The translations under genes and the position numbers were made by a program. The notes beneath the pieces were generated by a model. That model searched no databases and was not told where the DNA came from. It saw nothing but the letters and a program-made list of their open reading frames with translations. This document shows, one piece after another, positions 12,301 through 25,468 of a stretch of 59,499 nucleotides of DNA (the stretch's first letter is position 1; the number at the start of each line of letters is the position of its first letter). The DNA comes from Klebsormidium nitens. Lineage: Eukaryota > Streptophyta > Klebsormidiophyceae > Klebsormidiales > Klebsormidiaceae. The DNA is taken from assembly GCA_000708835.1 (NCBI GenBank), contig DF237491.1, positions 1-59,499 of the forward strand, in the 5' to 3' direction.

Positions 12301-13017
12301 CAGGGGCGTGTTCCCAGTGGGGCAGCGATGCCAGTCAGCTTTGGTTCCTTGCATCTTGATTCTCTGAATATGAACCAAGCATTTCAGAGCGATGGTACTA
12401 CCACCAGAACTTTCGTAACATGTCTCATCATTGCAGCATGCATTGTTATCAACCTTGCAGCTCTTCCCATCAAGCACAAGAAAGAAATGTTGGATTTTGA
12501 AACGCTATGCCCTTAATATTCCTCTGAAGACTTGAAATTCTTGAGCAGCCTGCATTGAAAACTTGTCGGGTGGTTTTGCTTGATATTGGCCCCTCAGTGT
12601 ATGTTCTTCATGGCATATTCCTGCTCACTTACCTTTCAGGTCCCCCTCCAGACGCTCCACCGCCACTTCCTTGACAACCTCTGTTCTCAAATATCGGCGC
12701 CAGGTTAAGCTGGCACCATCGGAGCCATTTGGAACAAGAAAAGCTGTATCAAACCCTTGCCTCCATATCTTCCCTGCTGTATAAGCAGGAACTCTTTGAC
12801 TGTCTGAAATACATGAACGCTTGCAAGGATGAGCTGCTTCCTCTTTCCTTGTCGGAGCATGTATCAAAGGCAGCTCACAATTGCTGGTGGCTTCCTGACA
12901 CAAGTTGATGGACACCAGAACAGCTGGCTTCTCTTGCAAGGGAGCCACTGAAGCACAAATAGGCGTTCCTAATCTCCTGATTGCACGCAGACAAGCAATC
13001 TGCAACCTGGCCGCCAT
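9392..13017 (-). CDS. Mitochondrial enoyl-CoA hydratase, AUH/methylglutaconyl-CoA hydratase type
   Basis: On the minus strand there are eight exons: 13017-12633, 12254-12085, 11780-11706, 11546-11414, 11110-11059, 10638-10535, 10168-10092 and 9568-9392. All frames join, giving 390 aa. The start ATG at 13017 precedes [17 protein letters not shown], a typical mitochondrial presequence. The crotonase fold begins near residue 129. CAGADLK (179-185) and EGHALGGG form the CoA oxyanion hole. Glu244 (in [12 protein letters not shown]) and Glu264 (in [11 protein letters not shown]) match the two catalytic glutamates of hydratases. The C-terminal segment, with [21 protein letters not shown], closely resembles AUH-type enzymes, so a role in leucine/branched-chain catabolism by hydration of methylglutaconyl-CoA or a related enoyl-CoA is inferred. 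The roughly 128-residue N-terminal extension is longer than a targeting peptide needs. The gene is divergent from the CCDC180-like gene and convergent with the hydrolase. Confidence 0.9.
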
Positions 13018-14087
13018 AACAGATGAGGCCACTCAATTGGAGGTACGACTTGCGAAACATGTGCTTGAAAGTCGGAGAAGGCGAGCAAGAATGGGAAAAC
13101 GAATGCACTGCGCAAGGTTTCTGGAAGCAGATTGCAGGGAGCCAATTGATTCGCTGCGAGAAGCACGTGGCAATCGCAAGCCAATCAGAGCACTCGTAAG
13201 CAACCGTCGGTTGATTCCACTTTAGACACTCGACTTTAACTTGAGTCGTGACTCTTGCGTGCTCAGTACACTGATGTCAACAGCCGCTAAATTAACAATC
13301 TCCTGGTGCCAGCAGGAGAAACTGATCAGACTGGTTGCGGGGCAAAAGGATTGCGGGCAAAAGGGGCGTAGCTAGGCGGAACCTGTTCATCAGATTAGCA
13401 TTTAGGGACTTTGAGCTGTCTTCGTGGTTGCAAACTTTGAATAGAGTGCAGAAGGCATGACGATCTGGTTGTGGCGGCGAATAGCCTTGAAACACCATTC
13501 ATGCTGCATGCAGGGTGTAAGCTCTGAGCTTTGTACTTGGTTTAAAAACTGAGGGGCCTCTGCGGAGGTGGCCATCTTGTAGCGAGGCTGCCAAATTTGC
13601 CCCACATCCTACTTCTCCTGAGGTCAGCCCATTGCCATGCGTTGTCACAAGTATTGAAAGTGATATGACTTGAAAGCTTGATCATTTCCACGTAGCAGCC
13701 CAACTCTCCCAGCTTTCTGGGATGACTGCCAGACTGCAATGCAGGAAGACAAGAATGATGTCTCTCATACTGGTGGTTGGTCGCCCTTTTACCACAGCTG
13801 AACATCGGTACCAGTGCCAAGTTCCCAGCTCGTTGACAGCAGCTTGGAAAGCTGCAAATACCAGCTTGATATAGCACATTTTCAGAAAGCTTCTGTGAAA
13901 CTTATTTGCCGCTACAAAAGCTTTCTTGCCACGTGTCAAAGGTTGGCAATACGAACAGGGGAGGCTGACCATGCCCGTTTGCACAATCGAAGTTCTGAAT
14001 CTGCTGTAAGACACCTCACTTAAAAGCTGCAGACATGATGCGTCTCTACTTTTGGATCAGCCATCTTGAGTGCTTGCAGGTTGGCTG
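13018..14087. promoter_or_regulatory. Divergent intergenic region shared by two genes
   Basis: About 1.07 kb separates the proposed starts of the enoyl-CoA hydratase (minus) and CCDC180-like (plus) genes. It must hold both promoters and 5' UTRs, unless the CCDC180-like gene has an undetected upstream exon. That is possible because a pyrimidine-AG sequence (CTTGCAG) ends just ahead of its first ATG. No core promoter motif stands out. Confidence 0.4.
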
Positions 14088-17000
14088 ATGTTACCCTGCG
14101 GTGCCGGAAGCATGACAACCACTATGGATTCCGTTGTGGGCTCATTGCCAACAGGCAGCCCCCCCGCATCCCCGCTACTATTCTTCAAAGCGGAACAGTC
14201 ACTTTCCTCCACATTGCAAGCCACGCGCAACGCCAGAGCCTTGCACAGTGACAAACCAACTAGCAGCTCAGGAAAAGGGGAGTCAACAACAAAGTCCAGC
14301 GGAAGTGGCGTCAGATCCAAGGGCAGCACAGGAAAGAATGCAACGAGCCCCAAGAAAACGGGGAGGCAAACGGGAGCTCTGTCCAGCCAGTCGGGCTCTG
14401 GAAAGCTTGCAGGGTCGGAAGTAACTAGAGAGGGCGATGCGGCGGCTACGGAGGTGCGGGCGTTGAGCAGCTTGCAAGCGAACAAGGTTGGGGGGGAGGA
14501 GGGAACGAGAAAGATGCTAGGAGTGCAGGCGATGCTAGAGAGGAAAATGACAAGTCACGAGGCAACGTGGGCGGACTACGGGGCGGCCAGAAAGACGTGA
14601 GCGAACTTTTCCTGAGGAAGATCCGTGTGGACCGCTTTGTGCGGGTAGAAATTGGGGCGAAAGTCTCAATATCTGGGAGGATAGCTAGGCGCAGCACATG
14701 TTTGGATGCGGAAGTGGGGTCTTGAGGAATGCGAGTTGCTGTGTTGGTCAGAGTTGCAAATTGCTGTTGGTGTTGCTCTCAATCAAATTCGCATTCAAAC
14801 AACAGCTTTTTGTTCAGGCTTGAGGGACGCTGTGAGGAGGAGATCGGGCAGGCGGTTGGAAAGTTCAAGGAAGACGCGGAGACGAGCGAGCAGGAAATCT
14901 TGGAAGTCCTGGGCCCAATGATGGGGGATCAGCTGGGGGCTCTCAGCGTAAGAGTCAACCTTATCTGCGCCAATCCGATATCCGATCGTGCCTATCACAG
15001 TCAGGTTCCTGACGATGCAAAGCTTTTGCATATGCACAGAGGCAACCTAGTGAACCATTGCTCTTTGTCATTCAAAGTCGAAAAAATGTATCCAATCGCC
15101 CGCATCACCTTTCTTCTCTTCGTGACACTATGCTTTGGCGAAGCTGCCGAAACAAACGGCTTATCGCCCTTTGCTAAAATCAGGGACTAGGCATGCTCAT
15201 TTTCAGCGGCAATGAAGGATCTGGAGGTTTCACTCCGTCAAGACCTCTCGCCTGCCTTCCCTGCGTTTTCCACATATTGCTCTCCTCGTCATGCTTTCTC
15301 CGTCGACAATGTTCCTCTCACTATAGAACTCAAAGAAAACACTTATTACCTGCAGCTCGACGACATTCAGCGCATCTGGACCGTTGTCGCAGGCCGGTTC
15401 CCCGACCGCGAGGCGCTAATCGAACGCCTAGGAACTGAGCTGGAAAGCGTGGAGCAGCGGCGGGTTGCGGAGGCGCGCGGATTGCTCGAAAAGGCCACCG
15501 AAAGGCTCATGGATATTGCACACCTCACGAGGGGACCGGTGAGGAGCCGTTCCTTGGAGTCGTGGATCTGAGTTATATAAGTGCAAGAGACTCTATGGAA
15601 CCTCTTGCCAAGATAAATCTGTTTGGAGTGTGACACGCTTAGGTGGCGAGCGGAACGGTTACCTACGCACAGCCGACGCCTCATCTGATCGTAGAAGTAA
15701 GCGACGGCATTCATCCACGTCATCCATGTCACGAAACTTGTCAACAAATGTCGGTCTACAGTGGAGACTCAGGGCGAACCGAATAGGCTCTCTTGAAGGG
15801 GCTGCCGTTCCGTGGCTGGGCAGACATGTCTCTCCTCGAGCCGCTACCTTATCCGGATTACGGAATCTCAAAGTTATATACATTCGTCCCGATTTTGTCT
15901 CATTTCCGGACACTCTTTCCTTGAGACCTTCTAGCCCGGTCTCTGGTTCCTTCAAACCCTCTCATCTCCGGTCCTTCTTCCTCTCAAATCCCCTCCTCCC
16001 TGTCCCTCTTCCCTTGAAAACCTTCTCATCCCCGTCTCTTTTTCCTCGGAACCCTCTCATCCCCGGTCTCTCTTTCCTCGCTCCCAGATCGAGCGCCTGG
16101 TTGAAGAGGAGTCCCTGGCTCTGAACCAGACGGTACTCACGAACCGGCAGGCGCACGCGGACCTCCTCGCGCGGCTGAAAACGCGCGAGGTCGCACAGCA
16201 GGCCACGTGGCGCGACGGCTGGGAGGCGGACCTGGAGCGGTGGCGCCTCCTGCGCATGCGGCACACGCTCGATGCGTTCTGCGCGCGCATGGCGAGCGCG
16301 GAGTTCGCGGAATCCCCCGAGCGGAACGCGGAGCTTGGAGCGGTGAAGAAGGAAGAGGTGGGGGACTAGAGTCTTAGCGGGGGCCTGACTATTCTTTTTC
16401 GTCTAACTCTCAATCTCCAAGAAGATTAAATTTTCTGCTTCTAGATCGATCTCGTGCTTAACCAAAGTCAGCTAATCTGACTCTAAAGCATCGTACGACA
16501 ACCATTCTCGACGATTCTATACCTTAGGTCTGTTCTCCAAGCCTTGTTGAATTTTTGACTGATTCACATTTTCTCCGCGCAGGAAGAACACGTGTCAAAT
16601 TTGCAGACACTCATTGGCTCCCTGCGGACGGTGCTGCCGCCAGCGGCTTTTGGGGTGCCTGGTGTTGACACGTGGCAGAAGCGCGTGCTCGCGTCGCTGG
16701 ACAGCTGGCAGGCCAACATCGACTTCCACCAGGAGAAGCTGCGGAGAGTGGTGAGAGGCCATCTCGGCTGAAGCTAGTCGCTTGTTGCGACCAACTAATT
16801 TGGGGCGATGATACAATATACAAAGTTGGGATTCATACTTCGTACTTTGAGACTCGCGTGCTCTACCAAACAATCTTTGGTTACTGGAGAATATGGGATG
16901 GCATACTCCTTGAATGACTGGAATCTGGCAGCAAAGCATCTCATCTATCTGTCCGTTCAAAAGTGCGGACTCCGGACATAGCAATTCAAGTTCCTTGCAG

Positions 17001-20000
17001 CTTTGGTTCTGACAGTAAGTCCCGGTCCGTTCTGAGTGAGAGTATATGAACTGACCTCTCCATCTTGTCTCGGCAGCGAATTGGCCGCGCCTGAAGATTG
17101 GATCCGCTTGCTAAATGTCACTCGGCAAGAATAGCAGTTCACTTTGAGCCCAATCTTCGTCTGCCGTAACGGCTGTCAGTAGAACCATACACTTCAATCC
17201 GTTCCGGTGACCATTTTCAGGAAGAGGAGCTCGAGAAGCGAGCGGACGGAGCGTACGAGCAACTAGTGCGGGACGTAAAAGAGTACGAGGCAATGCCGGA
17301 GGCGGCCGCGGTGGAGCAGCTGGAGCGCGAAGCGAAGCCGCTCCTCGAGCAGCGGCGACAAGCCGCGGGGGTCCTCCTGCGGGGCGTCGCCGCGTTTCTG
17401 AAGACTCAAGTGAGGCTACCACGTGTCGGCCAAAAGGATTGCTGATCCAACGTACTCAGAGGCCAAGTTTCTCCGGTCAGAAGGGGAAGCATGGAAGAAT
17501 CGTAAGCAGGATCGAACGGGGAAGGGAGCGGAACCTCTGTACAGAAACAAACGAGGTTCACTTGCATTCTTGCAGAAATTTTGGGGACTGTTTTTCAGAG
17601 ATGGATTGCCTGTCAAGGGATCCCGAGCTTCAAAATCTCAAAAACGCGGGAATGCCTCTGTCCCGGAGTCCAGCTGTTACTTTCTCATATCGATGTCAAT
17701 GTTACAGCACGAACGGTACGCCCATGTAGACGCCGAAATCAGAAAAAGGAACGGTCCTTCAATATCGGTCTTTCTGATGCGATCCGTCATCTGCTTTACA
17801 GGCAACGACGAGATCCGACTCTGTGAAGGTCCTGACCGGTTACTTCACGCGAGTCGCCGCTCAGTTCGACGAGCACAAAGCACGCGTCGAGAATCTTCAG
17901 GTAGGGACTGCTCCGATCTTTTGGTCGAAACAAACCTCGATACATTCGAGATAGTTCAACATGTTTTCCCCTTACTTCTTTGTAAAAGGAGTGACTCGGT
18001 CTAGTTTCCGCTAGCTGTGGCCATGAGTGGCGGCCTCACTTTGATTCAGACCTTGACGGAAGTATTTTCCACCATTTTTCAACGCATGAAATTGCTGGAA
18101 AACTATTTCTGCAGTCTGGCATCCGCGACACCGTCTCGCGCGGCCGCGCCGCCTTCGACGACGCGAACAGCGCGCGGGAAGACGTTTTCGCGCTCTGCTG
18201 CGCGCGCATAGGGGAGGGCGCTGACGAAGCTGATTTGGACGCGAAGGTCGCGGCCGCGCTGGAGGCGCTCGCGCGCATCGAGGAAGGGTACAGGGTTTTT
18301 CACGCGGAAACCATGCGTGACGTGGAGGCGTATCCGGACGCCATGAAAAGTGCGTCCACTGCGCATCGAATTGCATTTGAGCGACTTCTAGGGGTCACGC
18401 AGAGTGAATCTGAGAGAGCGGGAAGTCTAGAGATTCTAGCGGACAAGTCGGCGGGCATAGTGATCGATAGCCAAGGCGGCGAGCACGCGGCCGCGGCCGC
18501 GGCCGCGGCTCTGTATGAGACGCTTTTTGTCAACGGGGAAAAGTCCCAAAATAGCAGCGAGCCAAGCAAAGAGGCACCGCCAGGCGAAGGCGGTGCAGTT
18601 CAGATGGAAGCGAGAGAGAGCAGCGTAGTCGCGCCGGAAAAGAAGGAGGAAGACCAACTGAAACGCGTGGCTTCGAAGAAGGAAGCCGCCAAGAAAGGCG
18701 CCGATGGCGCGAAGGCGAAAGCGGAAAAGCCGGGTGGTAAAGTTACTCCGGCACCAGTCGCCGCCCCTGCGGTAGTAGCAAGCCCGCCCGTTGCAACTAC
18801 CCCGGTACCAACCGGGGACCCAACTTCGGAGAAAAGTAAACCTGAACCGGTCGAAGACACGTGTCCAGTGGGCGTTGACGGGAAGCCCTTCTTGATCACG
18901 CTCCTGCTGTCGCGAGGTGAGGCTGATCGGTGTGTGCTGACGTACGGCCAAGATCGAGGTATCAGGACAGGGCTTTTCGCAGTCTGTCAGAACGGATGCA
19001 GGGAGAACGCGGACCTCCGGGCAACCCTCGCGAGCCCGAAACCGACGGCTAACCCTGCCGGAGAGACCTATCCGGACCGTTGATCTGGAGGGTTCTAACT
19101 GAGGGGGGTCATCGAAAGTGACCGGTCGAGAGTCCGCGTTCTCCCTCCATTCGTTCTGTCAGCGTGCAAAGCTCCCGCGAATAGGGGGGCTCAAGAATCC
19201 TGAAACTTGAGCAGAAGAGCTTGCGTGGCTGGTAGAGGATGGCCGTTCATATTTACCCGTCGGCTGTCCAGAACAGTTTCTGTCGCTTGTCATTGGAGGC
19301 TGAAAACAATTGCTGGTTTGCCTACCTCCAGAGACACCGCCGTATTGCAGGTTTCGGTTCCCAAATCTGGCCCTGTTCACAAGTTCTCCTGGCCATTCAG
19401 ATCTTTCTTTTGGCACATCTTTCAATCCATGGTTCCTCCATGCTTTTCCGCCTCTGCCCTCGCAGCCAGTCTTGTGTATCCTGCGGTCTTTCTCTCCTTC
19501 TGCTTCCCACTTCTGGAGTCAACAAAGAACAGCAAGAAAACGCCAACTTCCGTTTCCCCAGAGTTCCTGACCGGAATCCTGGCGGAACTCCAAGCGGCCC
19601 TGCTCGCTGAGATGGCGCAGTCGGAGGCCGCAATAACCACCGAGGCGGCCGCGTTCCACAAGGCGCAGTCGGAGCAGCTGACGACTGAGCTGGATGCCCG
19701 GTTGAGGAAGCACCGGCCGCGGGCGGGCCCGGTGGAAGAGGACCTTCGGAGCAAATGGTGGGTGGGGAATCAATAAATAGTTCGATGAGTGGACGAAGTT
19801 GAAGTCTCTGCTTGTATGGTACCGGGAACGGGGATATTGCCAGAGGTTCCCAAAAGGCTTCAACCTTTGCGGTCGAGTAGTTTCTGTATTGATCGAAGCT
19901 ATACAATCCAAGATTTGAAAGTTCATAGACCTGCTAAAGATCCGTCGCATGATCGTTGTAAAGATCGTTTAGTATCTTAACTATGCTTTGTCCTTTTCCG

Positions 20001-23000
20001 CATCCCCGTTTGGTGCCGCTCACATGCAACCCTCACATCTTGGTTCTCCAGGGGCGAAGTATCTTGCCGACCCCGGATTCATTGTCTCGCGTTTTGCGGA
20101 TTCATCAGGAAATAGAAGCGACATAAAGTCGAAACCACTGATTCCGCCTGCCCACGGTTCCACCCGCAGGTCAGCGGAACTCCAGAAGCAGCGGCAGGCG
20201 TTCATGCGGCACCTGCGCGCGGCCGCGCAGCTGGCGGCGGACGACCAGGCCGCGTTCGACGCGCGGCTCGACGCGGCCGCGAAGAAGATGGCGGCCGCGA
20301 CGGAAAAGCTGGGGGAGCTGGAGGAGTCGCTGGAGGACTTAACCAACCTACCGGGCGTGCAGGTGAGCGATTGCGTGTGGTTGACCAGTGGTCGGTTTGG
20401 GGACGTAGAGCGACCGGGGAGCAAGCGAGTTACGATGAATCGTTGCTGGAGGAGCCTGCATTGGCCGTGGTCGGGGGACCTGGAAAGCGTTCATGGCGGG
20501 ACTGTTCTCAGAAGTTTTGGATGCTTATAAGTCGTTGTGATGTTGAGGAGGTGGATGAATGTAATAAGAAGCATTCAGATTTGAGGAGAATTGGTCACGA
20601 AGAAGGCCCTATCTTTGGGCAGGTTGAACCCTAGGGATGTCGGAGACCTGTTACCCGGACTGGCTGGTTTCAATTCTCCGCGAGTCAGTTGGGCTTTCCA
20701 TCACAAGCCACCCTCTAGACTAGTAGGCGGCCCGATTGCGCTCACAAGTCTTGTGAAAGAAATAAATCTCTTAAAGGTGCTTTAGTTAGTCAAAGCGCCA
20801 ATGTCATGATCAAGGCGTTCCGCTTCCGTTTTCCAGGTTAAGATCCGGGAAGCGGAGCATGTCCGGAGGGTGGTCCACGGCGTGATTGACCGGACGGTCG
20901 AAGATCTCGAGTCAGCGGCTCGGAGCAGCTGCGAGGTGCGCGCGCGTCAACACTTATGGTGCTGACACCGGGTATTACGCTGCCTGTGTGGTCACTCAGA
21001 ATAAAGAGAGACAAAGGGAATTCACTCTGCTGGGATGCTGGCGTTGATCCGAAGATGCTTTCCGTACTTGCACAGCAGACCTCGAAGACTGCAGCAGGCT
21101 TGTTTGGCACTTTTGGTAGTATAAGAAGTAGAGGGCGACTTACATCCAAAGAAAACCCGATATTATGAGTGGATTCTTGGTCTTGAAAAGGGACGCGTCG
21201 CACGGATCCGGCTTGATTAGCAACTCAGGCTCGCTCTACCCAGGCTGAAGATCCGCGATAACGGTCAGTGCCTTTTCCTTACGAGTTTTTACTTTCAACT
21301 GCCTCAGGAACTGAAGGAGCTGAATCAGCAGTTCGCTTCGGAAACCTTCAAACCAATTGCCGAGGGGGGCACGTGGCTTCCGGAGGCTATCGCGGAGTGC
21401 GCGCGCCAGCTCGCGGCGGCTGACGCTTCCGCTGACGAAACGGAAGGGCGGAACTTTGACAGAGTGGCGGAAGCGCGGAAAAAGGGGGAGCAAGACCTGG
21501 CGGATGCTCACGATTCCTTCAAGGAAATGGTAAGCGCGTCAGAAGTCATCCAAGTATCGAAACAACTGTACAGTCAATGACTATCCGCGATCAAAAAAAA
21601 GATTAGTGTGGATTGTCAGAAACCCTTCGCACTGAGTGTGTGCCTTCGTGCGGTTTGGGGAGTGGAAAGTCCTGCATTCAATCAGAACATAGTCGATGCT
21701 GGGGCTTCTTGTCCATAGATGCGAACACACGGAGTTGACAGCAAGCAGAGTCTAAGAAAGGTGCTCACATGAGAACGACCCCTCTGGTTGGTCCGCTTAT
21801 CCGATGATACTCTCAGGTTTGCAAAAAGGTCTTCAATGTCAATGTCATCATACCAATCCCTTTCAGGTGGCACCCCACAAGGAAGACCTCGCATTTCTCG
21901 AGCACGCGGAAGCCGCCTTCGCCTCCACCAAATCTAAGTTCGTTGAAATCCTCGAAAGCAGCACCGTGGCCGCGCAGCAGATCCAAGACGCGCTCGCGGC
22001 GCTTTCCACTCTCCTGTCGTCGCGCGGCCCCCAAACCCCGAACCCTGCGGCCGCTGGCGCGCGTGCCGCCGCCGCCCCAGAAGATGAGGCTTCGACAAGC
22101 GGCGCGGAAGGGGTTCCTGTAGTCAGAAAGTTGCCGGAACTGTCAGTCAAAGCTATTGCGGAACTAGACAGAGTGAGAAACCTGATGGTGCCTAGAGCCC
22201 GATTCCTGAATTGTTTGAAGAGCGACGTGCCTGGGGCGCAAGTTTCGCTGGGGCTTGACGACCGCCCCGGTAGCTCGCAACAGGGGGGCCTGGCAAGCGG
22301 CCAACCGGACCCCCCCAAAAGCAAGGCGACCGGCGACGGCAAGGGCCCAGGCAAAGCGTCGCCTGAGCCGGCCAAAAAAGGGGCCACAAAAAGTGGCGGA
22401 AAGACGACGCCGGCCGGCGCTAAGAAGCGTGTGTCGACGGAAAGAGAGGCGGCAGAGGCTGAGGAGATTGACACCAGCACGTTGACGGGCCAGGTGAAGA
22501 AACTGCTGAGCGATTGCCGCACCAAAGTGGGCGAGGCGTGTAGGGAGTATTACGCGAAGCTGGAGGAGAGCGGCCGCGAGCCAACGCGCGGCGCGCGCAT
22601 TCTGGAGGACGCGTACGCGATGGCCGAGTTGCACGAGCGCACGCTCGCGCAGATTGAGTGGGAGGGGGAGGAGCACCGGGGGGCGGCGGTGACGCGGCTG
22701 CGCGCGCAGGTGAGAGAAGAAAGCTTTCGAAATTCTCATTTACGAGCGCCTGAAGAGATATAGAGGACGACCGATTCAAAAGGTACTGCCGGTTTTGACT
22801 CCAGGCTTGGTTGAGAGAAGAGGAACAATAAAAAGACATTTGTGTTGAGAAACGTTGAGGACAACAGACAATTTAGGTTGGCCTTGGTGGTACAGGCTGT
22901 CCGTTGGCAGGAGATGAGCGCAGCCATCGCCAATTTGACACGTGTCGAGCATCCAGATGCTCAATGAGATCGACAGCGTGCGTCTCTGCGGGTGGCACAG

Positions 23001-25468
23001 CAATTTGCCGTCGATACCTGCGTCATCAATGATTGGGTCAAGCCTTCAACAGCCGCTCAGAGTCCTTCGGTCCACAACCGTCTGGAGACTCTTGCTCCCC
23101 TTTCCGCCTGGTCTTCTCCTGCACAAAGGCCCAGACTCGATGCTGAAAGCCCAAAAAGTCGGAATTTTCAGAAACCTCAAACCCTCATACCGTCGAAGCT
23201 TCAAACCCTCAATTTTTCAAACCCTCAAACCCCTTAAACCCTCGCCGCAGGTCATCACTCTGACGGGCCTCCTCGCCCAGCTTCCGGCCGCCGTCTTCGA
23301 CGACCTTCATGCGACGGAGGTCGCCATCTCCGGCGACGCGCATGCGCGCGCGGACCGCGCATTCACGGCGCGGCTCGGGGAGCTGGCGGCCCAGCGCGCG
23401 GCGCACAAGTTCGCGCTGCGGCCCGGCGCCGCGCGGCCGGCCATGGCGGCCGCCTTCAGCGAGCTGAAAGAAAAGGTGATCCGAGAGGATCAGTAACGGA
23501 CCAATTTTGGATTGAGCATTTTTAAAATCTCTGGGATTTGATTGGCCACACAATTTAACTCCCTTGTCGGTGATAGAGTTTCGGCTTCCAACGTTGTAAA
23601 TTCACCGAAGGGCCAACTTCAGTTAAAGCCTCCGGTGCTGGTGCCTTGTTTCGAAGAAATATCGCAGGGAACTTAATGTCCGACTTCACTCCGCTTGCAA
23701 CAATGGGATCTAGATGATAATTACGTGCAAAGCAACTGAGCTTATACGGCCCCACTGGAAACCGCAGGAAAAAGCGCGCGCTGAGAGCGCGCTCGCCGCC
23801 ATTGGGGACGGGTCAGGCGCGGCCGCTGCCGTGCTCGATGCGGACAGCCGCGCTTTCCGGACGCGACTAACGCGGTGTACGGACGTCCTGCTCGCATTAT
23901 ATGACGGGCTGGTCCTGCCGGAGGACCTGGAACCGCCCAAATCGGGTGAGTAAAATGCACCAACTGCGCGTGCAGGTAGGAATGAGCAATTCTTCCGATC
24001 CGCAGAATTGATCGGTTGTCGTAAACGAGGGCGCTGAAAGTATTCGTTGGGCACGATGTAGACATGCGTAGCCAGCAGTTGGGTCCGCTCTAAGTTTCGG
24101 TGCTGCCTTCAAAGCCGTTGGGCTGAGCCCGGACTTCTCGGGGAGAACGAAGCCATCGGAAGGGAACAGGAAAGCAAGAGGGCGATAGGATCAAATCCAT
24201 CTTGTGTGTTTTTCCCCTTCTTGAAATTCGTCTCTCAGGCCTCTTTGTTTCGCACTGATCCAGACTTCTTCAACGAAAGTGAGTTAAAGATTGACATCCG
24301 TAAGGAAAGGGTAGCCAGTGGCAGAAGTACGTTTTCGCTATACGAAGCTACTGATCTGATGTAGCAATCTCATGGGGTATCGCTTAGAGGCGGTCTCTTG
24401 AGAGTTTCTTTCCCCTTTGCTTCTTCAGACGGCGACGAGATCATGTCGATGCAACGGAAGAGCCTCAAGCAGCTCCTGCGCGAGCAGCGCCACGTGGCTC
24501 AGAACCCCGCTGCAACGTCACCGACCCCCGTTCCTTCAGCCGAGCCCTCCGTACGTCCGTACAACAAGCGCACATGGCCGGGCGTCCAAACGGACGCTTT
24601 AGACCTGAAGCAACTAGGTTGGAAAGAAGCGAACGGAACCGGAGCGGAAGAGAAAGTTGCAGCGGAACCGTCTGGAGATGAGGCCAAGAAGCCGGTGGAA
24701 AAAGCGGCGGCGCAAAAGGAGAAAGGGCCCGCTGGGAAGGGTGGGAAGCCGCCAGCGAAGGGCGCCGCTGATGTCAGCGGAAGCAAGGTGGTGGCCGGAA
24801 GGAAGAATAGCAGCGGAACGCCGGATCCCACGGAGGGCGGAGGTGAGAGTACACACCAAACAGCTGATACCTTAAAAGGGAAGAGATGAAAGAGATTGTT
24901 GTGGCTCCTTTCATTGACTGGCAGTTCTTCGAGGAGGGTACAACTGTGAATCAGGCTGTCTTTCAGACAACCGTGTAATTCCTTTAGAGTAGTGAATTGC
25001 CTAGACAGGAGAGAAACGTGATCTTGATAAACCTGTGCCCAAACAACTCCTCGTAGTCGAACCGCGATTCGGGGCATGTCCAGCCGCTTGAACTATCAAC
25101 GTTTCAGTTGAATTTCTGGCGACCCACGCGGCAAGCAGATCGAACTTCGACGGTCAACAACACCAAATACATCTCTTTTGTCCCTGTTGTGACAATCCCG
25201 CCCAGTCCCTCGTCCTGCTGTTCCATTGACACATACCTTTCCTCCGCCCTTCACAGACGCTCTCTCCCGCCCCGTGGAGGGCCTCGACACGCCGTTCCAC
25301 CACGCCATCGTGGGCGCGCGCGACCGTGCGCTCGAGAAGTACGCCTCCTACCTCGCGCGCGCGCTCGCGCACTACTCACAGCGGCGGGACGCGCTGGCCG
25401 CCGACGAGGCGGACTGGGCCGGCTTTTGGGCGGCGCAGTGCCGGGAGTGCCAGCTGACGATGCAGTGA
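14088..25468 (+). CDS. Large coiled-coil protein, CCDC180-like (DUF4455/DUF4456 type)
   Basis: Seventeen exons: 14088-14596, 14818-14947, 15356-15538, 16088-16357, 16583-16750, 17221-17409, 17802-17900, 18115-18916, 19562-19757, 20170-20362, 20837-20935, 21308-21529, 21867-22709, 23251-23475, 23768-23945, 24429-24842 and 25257-25468. All frames join, giving about 1643 aa, close to animal CCDC180 (about 1700). The N-terminus is Ser/Thr/Lys-rich and the start is uncertain (14112 is an alternative). The rest is helical Glu/Ala/Arg-rich coiled coil. Family-like signatures from memory are LNQTVLTNRQAHADLLARL followed by a W-x-x-x-W-x-x-x-x-x-x-W/R pattern (exon 4), ELDARLRKHRPRAGPVEEDLR into SAEL (exons 9-10), and HKFALRPGAARP (exon 14). 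Disordered Lys/Ala/Pro insertions occupy exons 8, 13 and 16. CCDC180 relatives occur in ciliated organisms, which suggests a flagellar role in zoospores. The alternative is an unrelated lineage-specific coiled-coil protein. Confidence 0.6.
15926..16087 (+). repeat. About 31-bp pyrimidine-rich minisatellite abutting a 3' splice site
   Basis: About five imperfect units begin near 15926, 15956, 15988, 16020 and 16051. Each resembles ACCCTCTCATCCCCGGTCTC followed by TYTTTCCTC. The last unit runs directly into the CTCCCAG acceptor of CCDC180-like exon 4. The intron's polypyrimidine tract has been tandemly amplified. Confidence 0.7.
23169..23243 (+). repeat. Degenerate AAACCCTC repeats ahead of an acceptor
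   Basis: About five AAACCCTC/AAACCTC words occur within 75 bp just upstream of the acceptor of CCDC180-like exon 14. They resemble the plant telomere word (CCCTAAA) but are not a true telomere array. They more likely form an amplified pyrimidine-rich intron end. Confidence 0.5.

Noticed and set aside
22896-22965. Possible extra CCDC180-like exon (AVRWQEMSAAIANL...)
   Set aside because: A plausible acceptor exists, but the frame meets a stop with no in-phase donor. Exons ending 22709 and starting 23251 join directly in phase 0.
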